DNA of 64,000 bases from NCBI RefSeq assembly GCF_052076145.1, contig NZ_CP197246.1, positions 6,386,001 to 6,450,000 on the forward strand, read 5' to 3'. The notes under the pieces were generated by a model. The model made no database searches, was not told where the DNA came from, and was given only the letters and a program-made list of their open reading frames with translations. Every line of letters begins with the position of its first letter. Within the stretch, counting starts at the first letter, position 1. This stretch comes from Kitasatospora sp052076145. Its GTDB lineage: Bacteria; Actinomycetota; Actinomycetes; Streptomycetales; Streptomycetaceae. Of the stretch, positions 7,332 through 16,375 are shown piece by piece. The translations under genes and the position numbers were made by a program.

Positions 7332-9680
7332 ATGGTTTCCCGTAAGCGGAAGTCGCTGGCAGGCGCGGTCATGGCCGCAGCTGCCGCCATGACCGTTCTG
7401 GGCAATGGCAGTTCTGCCGTGGCCGACACCGCACCGGTCAATTCGACCGCGCCTTTCGCAGTCGAGGACGGCGCCTACCCCTATGCCGCCGACATCCTCC
7501 AGGCGACCGGCGTCGCCGTCATGCGAGGCGACGGCCACATCAACCTGACCGACTGCGCCAACCCGCACCAGATCACGGTGTGGACCCGGCTGGCCGGGGC
7601 CAAGGACAACACCGTCTGCTTCACCGCTGTCACGCCGACCGGCTACATCGCCGTGTCGATCCCCCAGGTCTTCGGCATCGAGTCGACCGACGTCACCATC
7701 AAGGCGAACCTGACGTCCAACGGTGTGCCGCAGACCGTCGACGTCGCCAAGGGTGAGCTCAAGGGCGTCGGCGAGGGCGACGCGAGCAAGCCCGACACCG
7801 TCCTGCTCGAAATGAACGTCACCTCGAACAGCTCCGCGGGTGGCGGCCCCGCCGGTCCGGGCCCCGTCGGCACGCTCCCAGGCCTGACCGACCCGTTCGA
7901 GGCCACCGCGCGGCTCGACATCGGCGGCAAGCGGGTCTGCTCCGGCACCCTGGTCGACCCGTCATGGGTCCTCACCGCCGCAAGCTGCTTCACCGACACC
8001 CCCGAGCAGAGCCTCGCCGTCCCGGCCGGTGCTCCGCTGGACAAGACGACGGCGACCATCGTCTCCAACATGATGAGCATCCCGCCGGATCCCACCAACT
8101 TCGCCGTCGTCGAGCTGGTGCCCCGCACCGACCGTGACCTCGTGCTGGCCCGCCTCGCCGCCCCCGTCCCGTCCGTGTCGCCGATCCCGATCTCCGGCAC
8201 CGCCCCTATGGCAGGGGAGCGGCTCGACGTCGGCGGCTTCGGCCGTACCGACACCTCGTGGGCGCACGACAAGCGGCAGCAGAGCTTCTCCACCGTCGGG
8301 GTCGTCGGCCCCACCGGTCTGGACATCGCTCCGTCGCACGACCTCCCCAGCAGCCCCCCGCCGGGCCTCCCGAACTCCGGCATCGGCATCATCGGCGGCC
8401 CGGTCTGCAAGGGCGCCACCGGGGGCCCGGCCCTGCGCGGCATCGGCTCGAACCGCTGGGAGCTGGCGGCCGTCAACAGCCGCTCCTGGCAGCACGGCTG
8501 CCTGGGCACGGAGGACAGCGCGCCGGTCGGGGCGTACGACACCCGGGTGGACGACCTCGGGCCCTGGTTCCAGCAGTACGGCATCTACGCGCGCTCCGGC
8601 TACACCCCCGTCACCGCCACCCGCGTGCTGGACACCCGGATCAGCGGTGGCCGCACCTGGGCTCCGAACCAGGGCGGCGGCGAGAAGGTGCTCGACCTCG
8701 GCCAGAGCGGCACCAGCGCGTTCAAGCTGCCGCAGGGTGCCACCGCCGTCGTCCTGAACGTCACGGTGGTCAACCCTTCACGAGCCGGATTTCTGGCCGT
8801 CGAGCCGAACGACGCCGCCCGGCCGACCGCCTCGGCGATCAACTTCACCACCGGGCAGGTCATCGCCAACCTGGTGACCGCACCGGTCAGCGCGGACGGC
8901 AAGGTCTACCTGTGGACCAACGCCAACGACTTCGATGCCCTCGTCGACGTCGCGGGCTACTACAGCCCGGCCTCGCCCGGCAAGTTCGCCGCGAGCGGGC
9001 CCGTGCGCGTGCTCGACACCCGTAGCAGCGGTGGCGCCATCGGCCCGAACGGGACGGTCGACGTCCAGATCACCGGCCAGAACGGCGTGCCCGCCGACGC
9101 CACCGCCGCCGTCGTGAACCTCACCACCGTCGGCTCCACCAACGGCGGCTACTTCACCGCGTACCCGGCCGGTGCCGCCCGCCCGGCGACCTCCAGCATC
9201 AACTTCGGCGCCGGTGCCGTCCTGTCCGACCAGGCGATCGTGCCGATCGGCAAGGACGGCAAGATCACCGTCTTCAACTTCGCCGGCACCGCCCACGCGG
9301 TCGTCGACCTGGCCGGCTACTACGGCCCGAGCGGCACCGACCTCTACCGCCCGCAAAGCCCCAGCCGCTTGCTGGACACCCGGCAGAGCCCGAACACCGT
9401 GATCGGCCCCGACCAGACCGTCGCCGTCACCGGCTTCCCCTGGGGCACCGGGACCGCTGTGCTGAACGTCACCACCACGCAGTCCGACGCGGGCGGTTTC
9501 TTCACCCTCTACCCGGACGGCATCACCCGACCGGTCGTCAGCAACCTCAACTTCGCGACCGGCCAGACCCTCTCCAACCACGCCACGGTCCCCGTCGGCA
9601 ACAGCCGGATCGACCTCTACAACCACTTCGGCCACAGCCACGCGATCGTCGACCTGTTCGGCTACTTCGTGAAGAGCTGA
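7332..9680 (+). CDS. Secreted trypsin-fold protein with degenerate triad and three C-terminal repeats
   Basis: A 782-residue secreted protein. A signal peptide (about 1-32) is followed by an unassigned domain (about 40-160) and a Gly/Pro linker. A chymotrypsin/trypsin-like domain spans about 185-410. There the catalytic His is replaced (VLTAASCF, Ser218), Asp269 is present (DRDLVLARL), and the catalytic Ser is replaced by Thr363 (CKGATGGPAL). Proteolysis is therefore unlikely, and a binding role is more plausible. Three tandem repeats of about 115 residues fill 425-782; each begins with a R(V/L)LDTR motif and ends (V/I)VDxxGYY/F. The start is ATG 7332 after GAAGAGAG; the open frame extends upstream to 5817 but that part is antisense to the toxin gene and non-coding. 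Confidence 0.8.
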   Translation: MVSRKRKSLAGAVMAAAAAMTVLGNGSSAVADTAPVNSTAPFAVEDGAYPYAADILQATGVAVMRGDGHINLTDCANPHQITVWTRLAGAKDNTVCFTAVTPTGYIAVSIPQVFGIESTDVTIKANLTSNGVPQTVDVAKGELKGVGEGDASKPDTVLLEMNVTSNSSAGGGPAGPGPVGTLPGLTDPFEATARLDIGGKRVCSGTLVDPSWVLTAASCFTDTPEQSLAVPAGAPLDKTTATIVSNMMSIPPDPTNFAVVELVPRTDRDLVLARLAAPVPSVSPIPISGTAPMAGERLDVGGFGRTDTSWAHDKRQQSFSTVGVVGPTGLDIAPSHDLPSSPPPGLPNSGIGIIGGPVCKGATGGPALRGIGSNRWELAAVNSRSWQHGCLGTEDSAPVGAYDTRVDDLGPWFQQYGIYARSGYTPVTATRVLDTRISGGRTWAPNQGGGEKVLDLGQSGTSAFKLPQGATAVVLNVTVVNPSRAGFLAVEPNDAARPTASAINFTTGQVIANLVTAPVSADGKVYLWTNANDFDALVDVAGYYSPASPGKFAASGPVRVLDTRSSGGAIGPNGTVDVQITGQNGVPADATAAVVNLTTVGSTNGGYFTAYPAGAARPATSSINFGAGAVLSDQAIVPIGKDGKITVFNFAGTAHAVVDLAGYYGPSGTDLYRPQSPSRLLDTRQSPNTVIGPDQTVAVTGFPWGTGTAVLNVTTTQSDAGGFFTLYPDGITRPVVSNLNFATGQTLSNHATVPVGNSRIDLYNHFGHSHAIVDLFGYFVKS

Positions 9681-9695
9681 CCCACCCCGTACGAC

Positions 9696-9729
9696 CCTGT
9701 GGTGCGGCACTCGCGTGCCGCACCACAGG
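9696..9729. terminator. Perfect 15-bp hairpin, bidirectional terminator
   Basis: Arms CCTGTGGTGCGGCAC (9696-9710) and GTGCCGCACCACAGG (9715-9729) flank a TCGC loop. It lies between the convergent trypsin-fold gene (ends 9680) and ABC ATPase gene (ends 9776). Confidence 0.85.
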
Positions 9730-9775
9730 CATGTCCGGCCGGTCCCTCCTACGGCGCACGAGTGGAACAGGCGTC

Positions 9776-10477
9776 TCAAGCAGGGGAGTTGAGCCGTCCG
9801 TCGGACATCTCCAGCACCCGGTCGACCCGGCCCAGCAGGTCGCGGTCGTGGGTGACCATCACCGTCGCGGTGCCGTGGGTGCGGGTCACCTCGGCCAGCA
9901 GCTCGACGATCTGGGCGCCGCGCTCGTGGTCGAGGGCGGAGGTCGGCTCGTCCACCAGCAGGACGGAGGGGCTGCCGAAGAGCGCGCGGGCGATGTTGAC
10001 CCGCTGGCGCTCGCCGCCGGAGAGCTGGTGCGGGCGGCGGCGCTGCTTCGCGGCGTCCAGCCCGACCGAGCCGAGCAGCTGCTCGGCCCGCTCCCGGGCC
10101 TCCCGGGGCTTGCCGCCCCGGACCGACTCCAGCACCAGCAGCTGTTCGACGGCCGTCAGCGAGGCCAGCAGGTTGGACTGCTGGAAGACGATCCCGAGCC
10201 GCTCCCGCCGCAGCGCTGTCCGGGCCGCCGCGCTGAGCGCGCCCGCGTCCTGGCCGTCTATCAGCACCTCGCCGCGGTCGGGCCGCAGCAGCGTCGCGGC
10301 GACGGCCAGCAGGCTCGACTTGCCCGAGCCCGAGGGCCCGGCGACGGCGGTGAACTCACCGGGCGCGACCTCCAGGGTCACGTCGTCCAGCGCGGTCAGG
10401 CGGCTCTCGCCGTCGGGGTAGGTGAGGGTGACGCCACGCAGGGCGAGGCCGGTCCGGGTCCGTACGGCGGTGTTCAA
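9776..10477 (-). CDS. ABC transporter ATP-binding protein (MacB/LolD type)
   Basis: A 233-residue ATPase that powers the FtsX-type permease encoded just upstream. Walker A is GPSGSGKSS (about 48-56), the Q-loop FQQSNLL, the signature LSGGERQRVNIARAL, Walker B LLVDEPTSALD and the switch His in VMVTHD. The gene start overlaps the permease stop by 4 bp (ATGA), so both subunits come from one message. The divergent sensor kinase/response regulator pair 250 bp beyond the permease start is the classic partner of this exporter type. It likely exports or releases a peptide or lipid-linked substrate, or confers antimicrobial-peptide resistance. Confidence 0.9.
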   Translation of the reverse strand: MNTAVRTRTGLALRGVTLTYPDGESRLTALDDVTLEVAPGEFTAVAGPSGSGKSSLLAVAATLLRPDRGEVLIDGQDAGALSAAARTALRRERLGIVFQQSNLLASLTAVEQLLVLESVRGGKPREARERAEQLLGSVGLDAAKQRRRPHQLSGGERQRVNIARALFGSPSVLLVDEPTSALDHERGAQIVELLAEVTRTHGTATVMVTHDRDLLGRVDRVLEMSDGRLNSPA

Positions 10478-11547
10478 CGGTTCGCTCCAAGCGCGGCCAG
10501 CGGGTCGACAGAGGTGATCCGGCGGACGGCCAGCGCCGCGCCGAGGAGACCGAGCAGCACCATCACCGAGACCGGCACGGCGACACTCGGCAGGCTGACG
10601 TCGAACGGCACCGAGGAGGCCGCGAGCAGCCCGCCCACCGCGCCGATCGCACCACCCAGCACGGCTCCGCCGACCAGCACGGCGGCGGCCTGCGCCAGCG
10701 CGTCCCGCACCAGGTAGGCGCTGCTCGCGCCGACCGCCTTGAGGACGGCGATGTCCGGCCCGCGCTGCACCGTCCAGACGGTGAAGAAGGCCCCGACGAC
10801 GAGCGCGCTGACGGCGAACAGGAAGCCCTGGATCATCTGCAGGCTGCCCTGCTCGGCCGAGTAGCCGTTGATCCCGGCCAGCGAGTCGCCGAGCGAGACC
10901 GTCTCGGTGCCCTGGGCGGCGTCCACCGCACCGAGGCCCGCCCCGGAGGTGGTGGTCAGCGCCAGCGCCGTCGGCCGGCTCTGCCCGCTGAGCTGCTCCC
11001 AGGTCGACAGGGTCGTCCAGACCGTCGGCGCGTGCGAGTACGAGCGCTCGGCGGTGATCCCGGACACGGTCAGCGTGCTCGGCCCGACCTTGACCTGCCC
11101 GCCGACGCTCAGGTGGTACGTCGCGGCGGTGTCGCTCCCCACCGCGACCTGCCCGTCCGCCGGGGCGGTGCCGGACTCCACCGGCGGCAGCAGCGAGCTG
11201 TCGGCCCCGACCACGCTGACCGAGGCGGCGGCGTCGCTCGCCGTGAGCCTGGTCATCGAGATGCCCAGCGGCTGCGCCGACTCCACCCCCGGCGCCGAGC
11301 CGAAGGCGGCGGCCTGGGCGGGGGAGATCGCCGAGTTGGAGAAGTTGACCGTCGGGGCGGAGCCCGCCAGGCCGCCGAAGACGATCCGGTCGGCCGGGAG
11401 ATCGGCGACGGTGGAGGAGGCGGCGGAGGCCAGCCCGCCGGTCAGGCCGTAGAGGAACACGACCAAGGTGGTTATCAGGGTGACGACCGCGCCCATCAGG
11501 GCGAACCGCCCCTTGGCGAACCGGATGTCACGCAGCGCGACGAACAC
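10474..11547 (-). CDS. FtsX-family ABC transporter permease
   Basis: A 357-residue membrane protein of the MacB/FtsX class. One TM helix lies near the N-terminus (about 15-38, LMGAVVTLITTLVVFLYGL). A large extracytoplasmic domain (about 45-230) and three C-terminal TM helices follow (FLFAVSALVVGAFFTVW; the AAAVLVGGAVLGGAIGAVG stretch; VSVMVLLGLLGAALAV). I chose GTG 11547 (MFVALRDIRFAKGRF) because AAGGA lies about 6 bp upstream; an ATG at 11583 would add a charged 12-residue extension. It overlaps the ATPase gene by 4 bp. The next gene upstream is divergent and encodes a sensor kinase. Confidence 0.87.
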   Translation of the reverse strand: MFVALRDIRFAKGRFALMGAVVTLITTLVVFLYGLTGGLASAASSTVADLPADRIVFGGLAGSAPTVNFSNSAISPAQAAAFGSAPGVESAQPLGISMTRLTASDAAASVSVVGADSSLLPPVESGTAPADGQVAVGSDTAATYHLSVGGQVKVGPSTLTVSGITAERSYSHAPTVWTTLSTWEQLSGQSRPTALALTTTSGAGLGAVDAAQGTETVSLGDSLAGINGYSAEQGSLQMIQGFLFAVSALVVGAFFTVWTVQRGPDIAVLKAVGASSAYLVRDALAQAAAVLVGGAVLGGAIGAVGGLLAASSVPFDVSLPSVAVPVSVMVLLGLLGAALAVRRITSVDPLAALGANR

Positions 11548-11722
11548 GAGGGTCCTTCCCCAGCGGTGGTTGGTACTCCTCAACCCTGTCGGCGCGGGCC
11601 GCCGCTGCCATCAGGGAGAGGAACGGGAGTCAACCCCTGCGGGAGATGCACCCGAGAATCCATCGAACGGTTGATGCCGCGGCGCACGGATGCCCCGGGG
11701 CGACCCCGTACCCTCGGAAAGC

Positions 11723-12904
11723 GTGACCCGTACCGCTGCTCCACCAGCGCATGCTGCCGAAACCCCCGCCCTCCGGCTGATGAACCTCGCCCTGCACGGG
11801 CTGTTCTTCACCCTGTTGGTGGTGCTGGTCGTGCGCGGCCTGGTCGACGGCGGGTCGGTCGACGGCGGGCTGGGCGCGGCCGGGCTGGTCACCGCGGGCG
11901 CCCTCGGGGCCGTGTACGCGGCGGGCGGCGCGCTGGAGCGGATCCGCACCAGCCGGCTCTGGGCCGGGGCATGGTTCGCCGCCGTGGTGCTGCTCTGGAT
12001 CGGGCTGACGCTCCAGCACCCCGAATTCTGCTACCTGGCCTTCCCGCTCTACTTCGTCTGCCTGCACCTGATGCCCGTCCGCTGGGCCGTCCCCGCCGTG
12101 CTGGCGCTCACCGGCGTCGTGGTCGCCGCGCAGGCGGGCACCGACGGCGGGCTGACCGGCCCGAAGGTGCTCGGCCCGCTGGCCGGCGCGGCCGTCGCGC
12201 TGCTCACCGCCTACGGCTACGCCGCGCTCTACCGCGAGAGCCGGGCCCGCCAGCAGCTGATCGACGACCTCGTCCGCACCCGCGACGAGCTCGCCGCCAC
12301 CCAGCGCGAGGCCGGGGTGCTCGCAGAGCGCCAGCGGCTCGCCCGGGAGATCCACGACACCCTCGCGCAGGGCCTCTCCAGCATCGTGCTGCTCGCCCGC
12401 TCCACCGACCCGGCGACGGCGGGGGAGCGGCTCCAGGAGGTCGGGCAGACGGCCGCCGCCAACCTCGCCGAGGCCCGCCGCTTCGTCCAGGCACTCACCC
12501 CGCCCGCGCTGGACGACGCGACGCTGACCGAGGCGCTGCGCCGCCTGGCCACCGGCGCCGGGGCCGGCTTCCACCTGGACGGCGACCCCTACCCGCTGCC
12601 GGTCGAGGCCGAGGTCGCGCTGCTGCGGCTCACCCAGGAGGCGCTGGCCAACGCCGTGAAGCACGCACGGGCCGGGCGGATCGCCGTGACGCTGACCTAC
12701 CTGGACGACGAGGTCACCCTGGACGTCTACGACGACGGCGTGGGCTTCGACCAGCAGGCCGCCGTCTCCCCGGACTCCTTCGGCCTGCACGGGATGCGCG
12801 AGCGGATCGCGGCGCTCGGCGGCAGCCTGACGGTGGAGTCGGCCCCGGGGGAGGGCACGGCGGTGGCGGTCTCGCTGCGTACCCGTGCGGTGGTGGCCCT
12901 GTGA
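11723..12904 (+). CDS. Two-component sensor histidine kinase (NarL-type, HisKA_3)
   Basis: Membrane sensor kinase of about 393 residues. The N-terminal half has five or six hydrophobic helices with short loops. A coiled coil leads to the dimerisation box AREIHDTLAQGLSSIV, where His211 is the phosphorylation site. The C-terminal ATPase domain has the N box (LTQEALANAVKHA) and G boxes (DDGVGFD, GLHGMRERI). Such kinases pair with LuxR-type regulators, and the next gene, overlapping by 4 bp (GTGA), is one. Its likely target is the divergent ABC exporter. The start is uncertain: GTG 11723 has a weak GGAAAG site; ATG 11690 would add 11 residues. Confidence 0.88.
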   Translation: MTRTAAPPAHAAETPALRLMNLALHGLFFTLLVVLVVRGLVDGGSVDGGLGAAGLVTAGALGAVYAAGGALERIRTSRLWAGAWFAAVVLLWIGLTLQHPEFCYLAFPLYFVCLHLMPVRWAVPAVLALTGVVVAAQAGTDGGLTGPKVLGPLAGAAVALLTAYGYAALYRESRARQQLIDDLVRTRDELAATQREAGVLAERQRLAREIHDTLAQGLSSIVLLARSTDPATAGERLQEVGQTAAANLAEARRFVQALTPPALDDATLTEALRRLATGAGAGFHLDGDPYPLPVEAEVALLRLTQEALANAVKHARAGRIAVTLTYLDDEVTLDVYDDGVGFDQQAAVSPDSFGLHGMRERIAALGGSLTVESAPGEGTAVAVSLRTRAVVAL

Positions 12905-13533
12905 TCCGGGTGCTGCTGGTGGACGACCACCCGGTCGTCCGGCGGGGGCTGCGGGCGATGGTCGACGACCTGCCGGAGCTGGAGGCCGTCGGCGAAGCTG
13001 CCGACGGCGCGGAGGCCCTGCGGGTGCTGGAAGCTCTCCCCGCTCGGCCCGATGTCGTCCTGATGGACCTCCAGATGGGCACCGGCATGCACGGCGTCGA
13101 GGCCACCCGGCGGATCACCGCCCTGCCCGACCCGCCCGCCGTCCTGATCCTCACCACCTACTCGACCGACGCCGACATCCTGGCGGCCGTGGAGGCGGGC
13201 GCGACCGGCTACCTGCTCAAGGACGCCCCGCCGGAGGAGGTCGCCGCCGCCGTGCGGGCCGCCGCACGCGGCGAGACGGTGCTCGCCCCGCCGGTCGCGG
13301 CCCGCCTGCTCGGCCGCGTCCGGGCGGGGCGCCCGACCCTCTCGCCGCGCGAGACCGAAATCCTCGGGCTCCTCGCCGAGGGCCTGGCCAACCGTCAGAT
13401 CTCCAAGCGCCTCTTCATCAGCGAGGCCACCGTCAAGACCCACCTGGTGCACATCTACGACAAGCTCGGCGTCGACAGCCGCACGGCCGCCATCGCCTCC
13501 GGCCTGACCAGTGGGCTGATCCGCCCGAACTGA
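12901..13533 (+). CDS. LuxR/NarL-family response regulator
   Basis: A 210-residue response regulator. The receiver domain (1-120) has the acidic pair in LLVDDHPVV, the phosphoacceptor Asp56 (VVLMDLQM), a switch Thr in ILTTYS and Lys in LLKDAPP. The LuxR helix-turn-helix (about 148-205) has LSPRETEILGLLAEGLANRQISKRLF, split here as LSPRETEILGLLAEG and NRQISKRLFISEATVKTH. The GTG start overlaps the kinase stop, giving tight coupling. It probably activates the divergent ABC exporter genes in response to a membrane or antibiotic signal; that target is inferred from gene order only. Confidence 0.93.
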   Translation: MIRVLLVDDHPVVRRGLRAMVDDLPELEAVGEAADGAEALRVLEALPARPDVVLMDLQMGTGMHGVEATRRITALPDPPAVLILTTYSTDADILAAVEAGATGYLLKDAPPEEVAAAVRAAARGETVLAPPVAARLLGRVRAGRPTLSPRETEILGLLAEGLANRQISKRLFISEATVKTHLVHIYDKLGVDSRTAAIASGLTSGLIRPN

Positions 13534-13566
13534 CGGCCCATTATGATCAGTCCTCATGATCAAGCA

Positions 13567-13582
13567 GCCCCGCGCGCGGGGC
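13567..13582. promoter_or_regulatory. 16-bp GC palindrome in the leader of the beta-helix gene
   Basis: GCCCCGCGCGCGGGGC is a perfect palindrome ending 10 bp before the GGGAGGGG ribosome site of the next gene. It could form a hairpin that insulates the two genes or influences translation. Two copies of ATGATCA (13543 and 13556) precede it. Confidence 0.4.
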
Positions 13583-13605
13583 GGCATGCCATCGGGAGGG
13601 GCAGT

Positions 13606-15069
13606 ATGCAGAACGGAACTTGGGGACGGCGAGGGTTCCTGGGGGGTCTTGGGGCGGGTACGGCGAGCCTGATCGCGGCGGGGGTCGCCACCGCGCCGTC
13701 GGCTGCCGCCTACCCTGTCGGGGCGAGCCCCGCCTCCACTTGGAGCGTCGTCCACGTCGACATCTCCCTGGGGACGACCGAAGCGACGATCCAGAACGCC
13801 CTGAACGCTGTCGGGATGGCGGGCGGCGGTCACGTCATCGTCGGCCCCGGCCTCTGGACCATCGGGAAGTACCTCAGCATCTATTCCAACACCAGACTGA
13901 CGCTGAGCCCGTGGACCTGCTTCCAGCGGGTCGGCGACGTGCGGTTCATGCTGGTGAACGGCCTGAAGCGGGGTGACAAGAACTTCGACGGCGGCAACGA
14001 CGATGCCATCACCGGATACAACGGTCGCGGGGGCATCATCGTCGAGGGTGGCATCTGGGACGTCAACGGGCCGCTCGCAGAGGAAGCGGACCTCACCGCA
14101 GGCTACAACGGCCTTCAGTTCGTCCATGCCAAGAACATCACGGTGCGCGACCTGGAGATCAGGAACGTCACCAACTGGCACGCCATCAAGTTGCAGGGAG
14201 TCAGCAACGCGACGGTGGAGAACTGCCGGTTCATCGGCTACCAGACCGGTACCAACCGGCGCAAGGTGTCGGAAGCCGTCTGCATAGACAGCTGCTGGCC
14301 GGGCAACACCCTGGTCGGGCAGGAGGACCACACCACCTGCGCCGACATCCGCATCATCGGCAACTACTGCGACGCGGGCAAGGACGGCAAGAACTATCCG
14401 GTGTTCGCCGGCTGCCACAGCGCCGAGCCCGGTCACTCGCACGAGCGGGTGGAGATCTCCGGCAATTCGATCGGGAACGCGACCCAGTTCGGGATCTGGG
14501 TCGGCAACATCAACCAGGTGATCGTCAGCAACAACCGGATCCACGACAGCTTCGGCGGCATCCGGGTCGGCCGCGACTACTCGCTGAAGAACAATCCCCT
14601 GCCTGCCTGGGACTTCATCGTGTCGGACAACATCGTCACGGACACCACCTCGGACCGTGGGATCGAGGTCTGGGGGGCGAAGTTCGACGATCCGACAGCG
14701 CCTGTCCTCGCGGAAGCCCGGCGCTCGGTGGTCAGTGGCAACCTGGTGCGCGCGGCCAAGCGGGAGGGCATCCACGTGGCATTCGCCCCCGATGCCCTGA
14801 TCTCCGGCAATTTGGTCTCCGACATCACGCCGGCCGGCGACCCGAATGGTGAGGTCATCGTCGGCAGCGGGATATCCGTCCAGGAGTCGCCGGGGGCCAA
14901 CGTCACCGGCAATACCGTCAGGAACTGCTCGGGCTACGGCGTGGTCTTCTACGGCGCCTCCCCCAACGGAATGATCACTTCCAACAGCATCTCGGGGGCA
15001 AAACTGGGACCGATCCGGATCGATTCGGCCTCCACCAATGTGATGAACCAGGTCAATCAGATCTTCTGA
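13606..15069 (+). CDS. Tat-exported right-handed beta-helix protein (pectate-lyase-like fold)
   Basis: A 487-residue secreted protein. The N-terminus is a twin-arginine signal (GRRGFLGGLGAG, then an Ala-rich h-region ending APSAAA), so it is probably exported folded. The rest is a series of short Asn/Gly-rich turns of a parallel beta-helix: ENCRFIG, ISGNSIGN, VSNNRIHD, ISGNLVSD, VTGNTVRN and SNSISGA. Such folds bind or cleave polysaccharides, but no catalytic set can be assigned. I chose ATG 13606 because GGGAGGGG lies 6 bp upstream and the Tat signal begins right after it. It is convergent with the next gene and shares a hairpin with it. Confidence 0.85.
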   Translation: MQNGTWGRRGFLGGLGAGTASLIAAGVATAPSAAAYPVGASPASTWSVVHVDISLGTTEATIQNALNAVGMAGGGHVIVGPGLWTIGKYLSIYSNTRLTLSPWTCFQRVGDVRFMLVNGLKRGDKNFDGGNDDAITGYNGRGGIIVEGGIWDVNGPLAEEADLTAGYNGLQFVHAKNITVRDLEIRNVTNWHAIKLQGVSNATVENCRFIGYQTGTNRRKVSEAVCIDSCWPGNTLVGQEDHTTCADIRIIGNYCDAGKDGKNYPVFAGCHSAEPGHSHERVEISGNSIGNATQFGIWVGNINQVIVSNNRIHDSFGGIRVGRDYSLKNNPLPAWDFIVSDNIVTDTTSDRGIEVWGAKFDDPTAPVLAEARRSVVSGNLVRAAKREGIHVAFAPDALISGNLVSDITPAGDPNGEVIVGSGISVQESPGANVTGNTVRNCSGYGVVFYGASPNGMITSNSISGAKLGPIRIDSASTNVMNQVNQIF

Positions 15070-15115
15070 CCAGTGCATCTCTCCGGCGCTCCCACGGTGG
15101 ACGCTGGAGCGAAGG

Positions 15116-15147
15116 GCCCGGGTGGACGGGCGACCGTCCACCCGGGC
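15116..15147. terminator. Perfect 14-bp hairpin with GCGA loop
   Basis: Arms GCCCGGGTGGACGG (15116-15129) and CCGTCCACCCGGGC (15134-15147) close a GNRA-type tetraloop. It lies between two convergent genes and is probably a bidirectional terminator. Confidence 0.85.
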
Positions 15148-15157
15148 CTGCGGGGTG

Positions 15158-16084
15158 TCAGCCCTTGGTCACGCACTTGTTGGCGCTGTTCGACCAGAGG
15201 CCCTGGAGGTCGAAGGTGCCGGTGCTGAGCGGGACGTACGCGTCGAGCTGGACGCAGGCGTCGCCGATCTCGCCGCCGCCGCCGTTCCAGCCGATGCTGG
15301 GCCAGAAGTCGGTGACGGTCTCGGCGTACTCGTGGGTCTCGGTCGACTCGATGCCGGAGAGCAGCCGCCCGTCGGTGAAGGTGGTGCAGGCGCCAGCGCC
15401 GTTGTCCGGGATGTAGGGCATGTTGGTGTACGCGAGGGTGCCGTACGAGGAGCTGGTCTTGTCGTGCCAGGCGCAGAAGCCGGAGTTCGGGAAGCCGTCC
15501 GGGTGGGTGCCGGTCGGGGAGAGCACCACGTACTGGGCGTTGAGGTTCGGCGCCTGGGTGGTGTTGCCGAAGTGTGCGGCGGCCTTGGCGGCCTCGGCCC
15601 CGATCTGGGCAGCCGTCGCGCTGCCCGGCGCGGCGGCGGAGTTGTCGAACCAGGCGCCCGCGAACGGGGTGCTGGTCGGGTGGTTGACGTGGATGCCGTT
15701 GGTGCCGCAGGTGGTGGTGCCCTTGGCGACGCCCTCGCAGTACTGGCTGAGGATGGTGCCCCAGGTGTCCTGTGAGCCGTAGAGGCCCTTGAACATGTTC
15801 TGCATGTCGGTGGCGACCCCGGCCGGGTCCGAGGACCACTGCGATCCCCAGAAGACCAGGTACACCTTCGGAGTGGGGGAGACCACGCCCTGAGTGGCGC
15901 TGGAACCCACCTTGAGGGTGTTGGTGGAGCGGGCAGACGGCTGCGAACTTCCGGCGTGGGACAGCGGCTTGACGCCGTGGTGGGCCGGTGCGGCGGGGGA
16001 TGCGGCCTGGGCCTGGGTGCCGGCCGTGAGTGCGGCGGCGGCGAGCACGGCGGTGGCCAGCGCGGCGAGGGGGCGAATGCGCAC
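15158..16084 (-). CDS. Secreted EXORDIUM-like protein with HExxE and EIGDxC motifs
   Basis: A 308-residue secreted protein. A signal peptide of about 27 residues ends TAGTQAQA-A. A basic Ser/His-rich linker leads to a core starting KVYLVFWGSQW. The most conserved-looking stretch is ESTETHEYAETVTDFWP followed about ten residues later by GGEIGDAC. This His-Glu-x-x-Glu plus Glu-Ile-Gly-Asp-x-Cys pattern matches the plant phosphate-induced EXORDIUM family and its bacterial relatives as I remember them. It may bind metal, but peptidase activity is not established. Six cysteines suggest disulfides. GTG start with GGAGG 5 bp upstream. Confidence 0.7.
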   Translation of the reverse strand: MRIRPLAALATAVLAAAALTAGTQAQAASPAAPAHHGVKPLSHAGSSQPSARSTNTLKVGSSATQGVVSPTPKVYLVFWGSQWSSDPAGVATDMQNMFKGLYGSQDTWGTILSQYCEGVAKGTTTCGTNGIHVNHPTSTPFAGAWFDNSAAAPGSATAAQIGAEAAKAAAHFGNTTQAPNLNAQYVVLSPTGTHPDGFPNSGFCAWHDKTSSSYGTLAYTNMPYIPDNGAGACTTFTDGRLLSGIESTETHEYAETVTDFWPSIGWNGGGGEIGDACVQLDAYVPLSTGTFDLQGLWSNSANKCVTKG

Positions 16085-16375
16085 GGATTCCTCCCGGATG
16101 AGGGTGTGGGGGGTGAACTGTGAGCGGTGAAACGCGAGTTACCCAACCAGCCCGGGGCGGTCGGCGTCCATAGGTGTGGCGTCCGCGAGACGTAGATTTT
16201 GCTGTGCCTATGCCAAGTGGGCGTAATTTCCGCCGCCATGATGCCTTGATGACGCAGGATCTACGGTGTTCGCCGGGCTGTTGAACCCATCCGAGCCGGG
16301 CTCCGTGTTGATGGTGCGAGCGTCACGAAGACGCATAACTCGCCTCAAACCACCTCTCCACTGGGGGAATTCGCC

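Noticed and set aside
11032..12900. Long plus-strand frame fused to the response regulator
   Set aside because: The part before 12901 is Arg/Gly-rich low complexity overlapping the permease and kinase genes in other frames; the regulator starts at the GTG overlapping the kinase stop.
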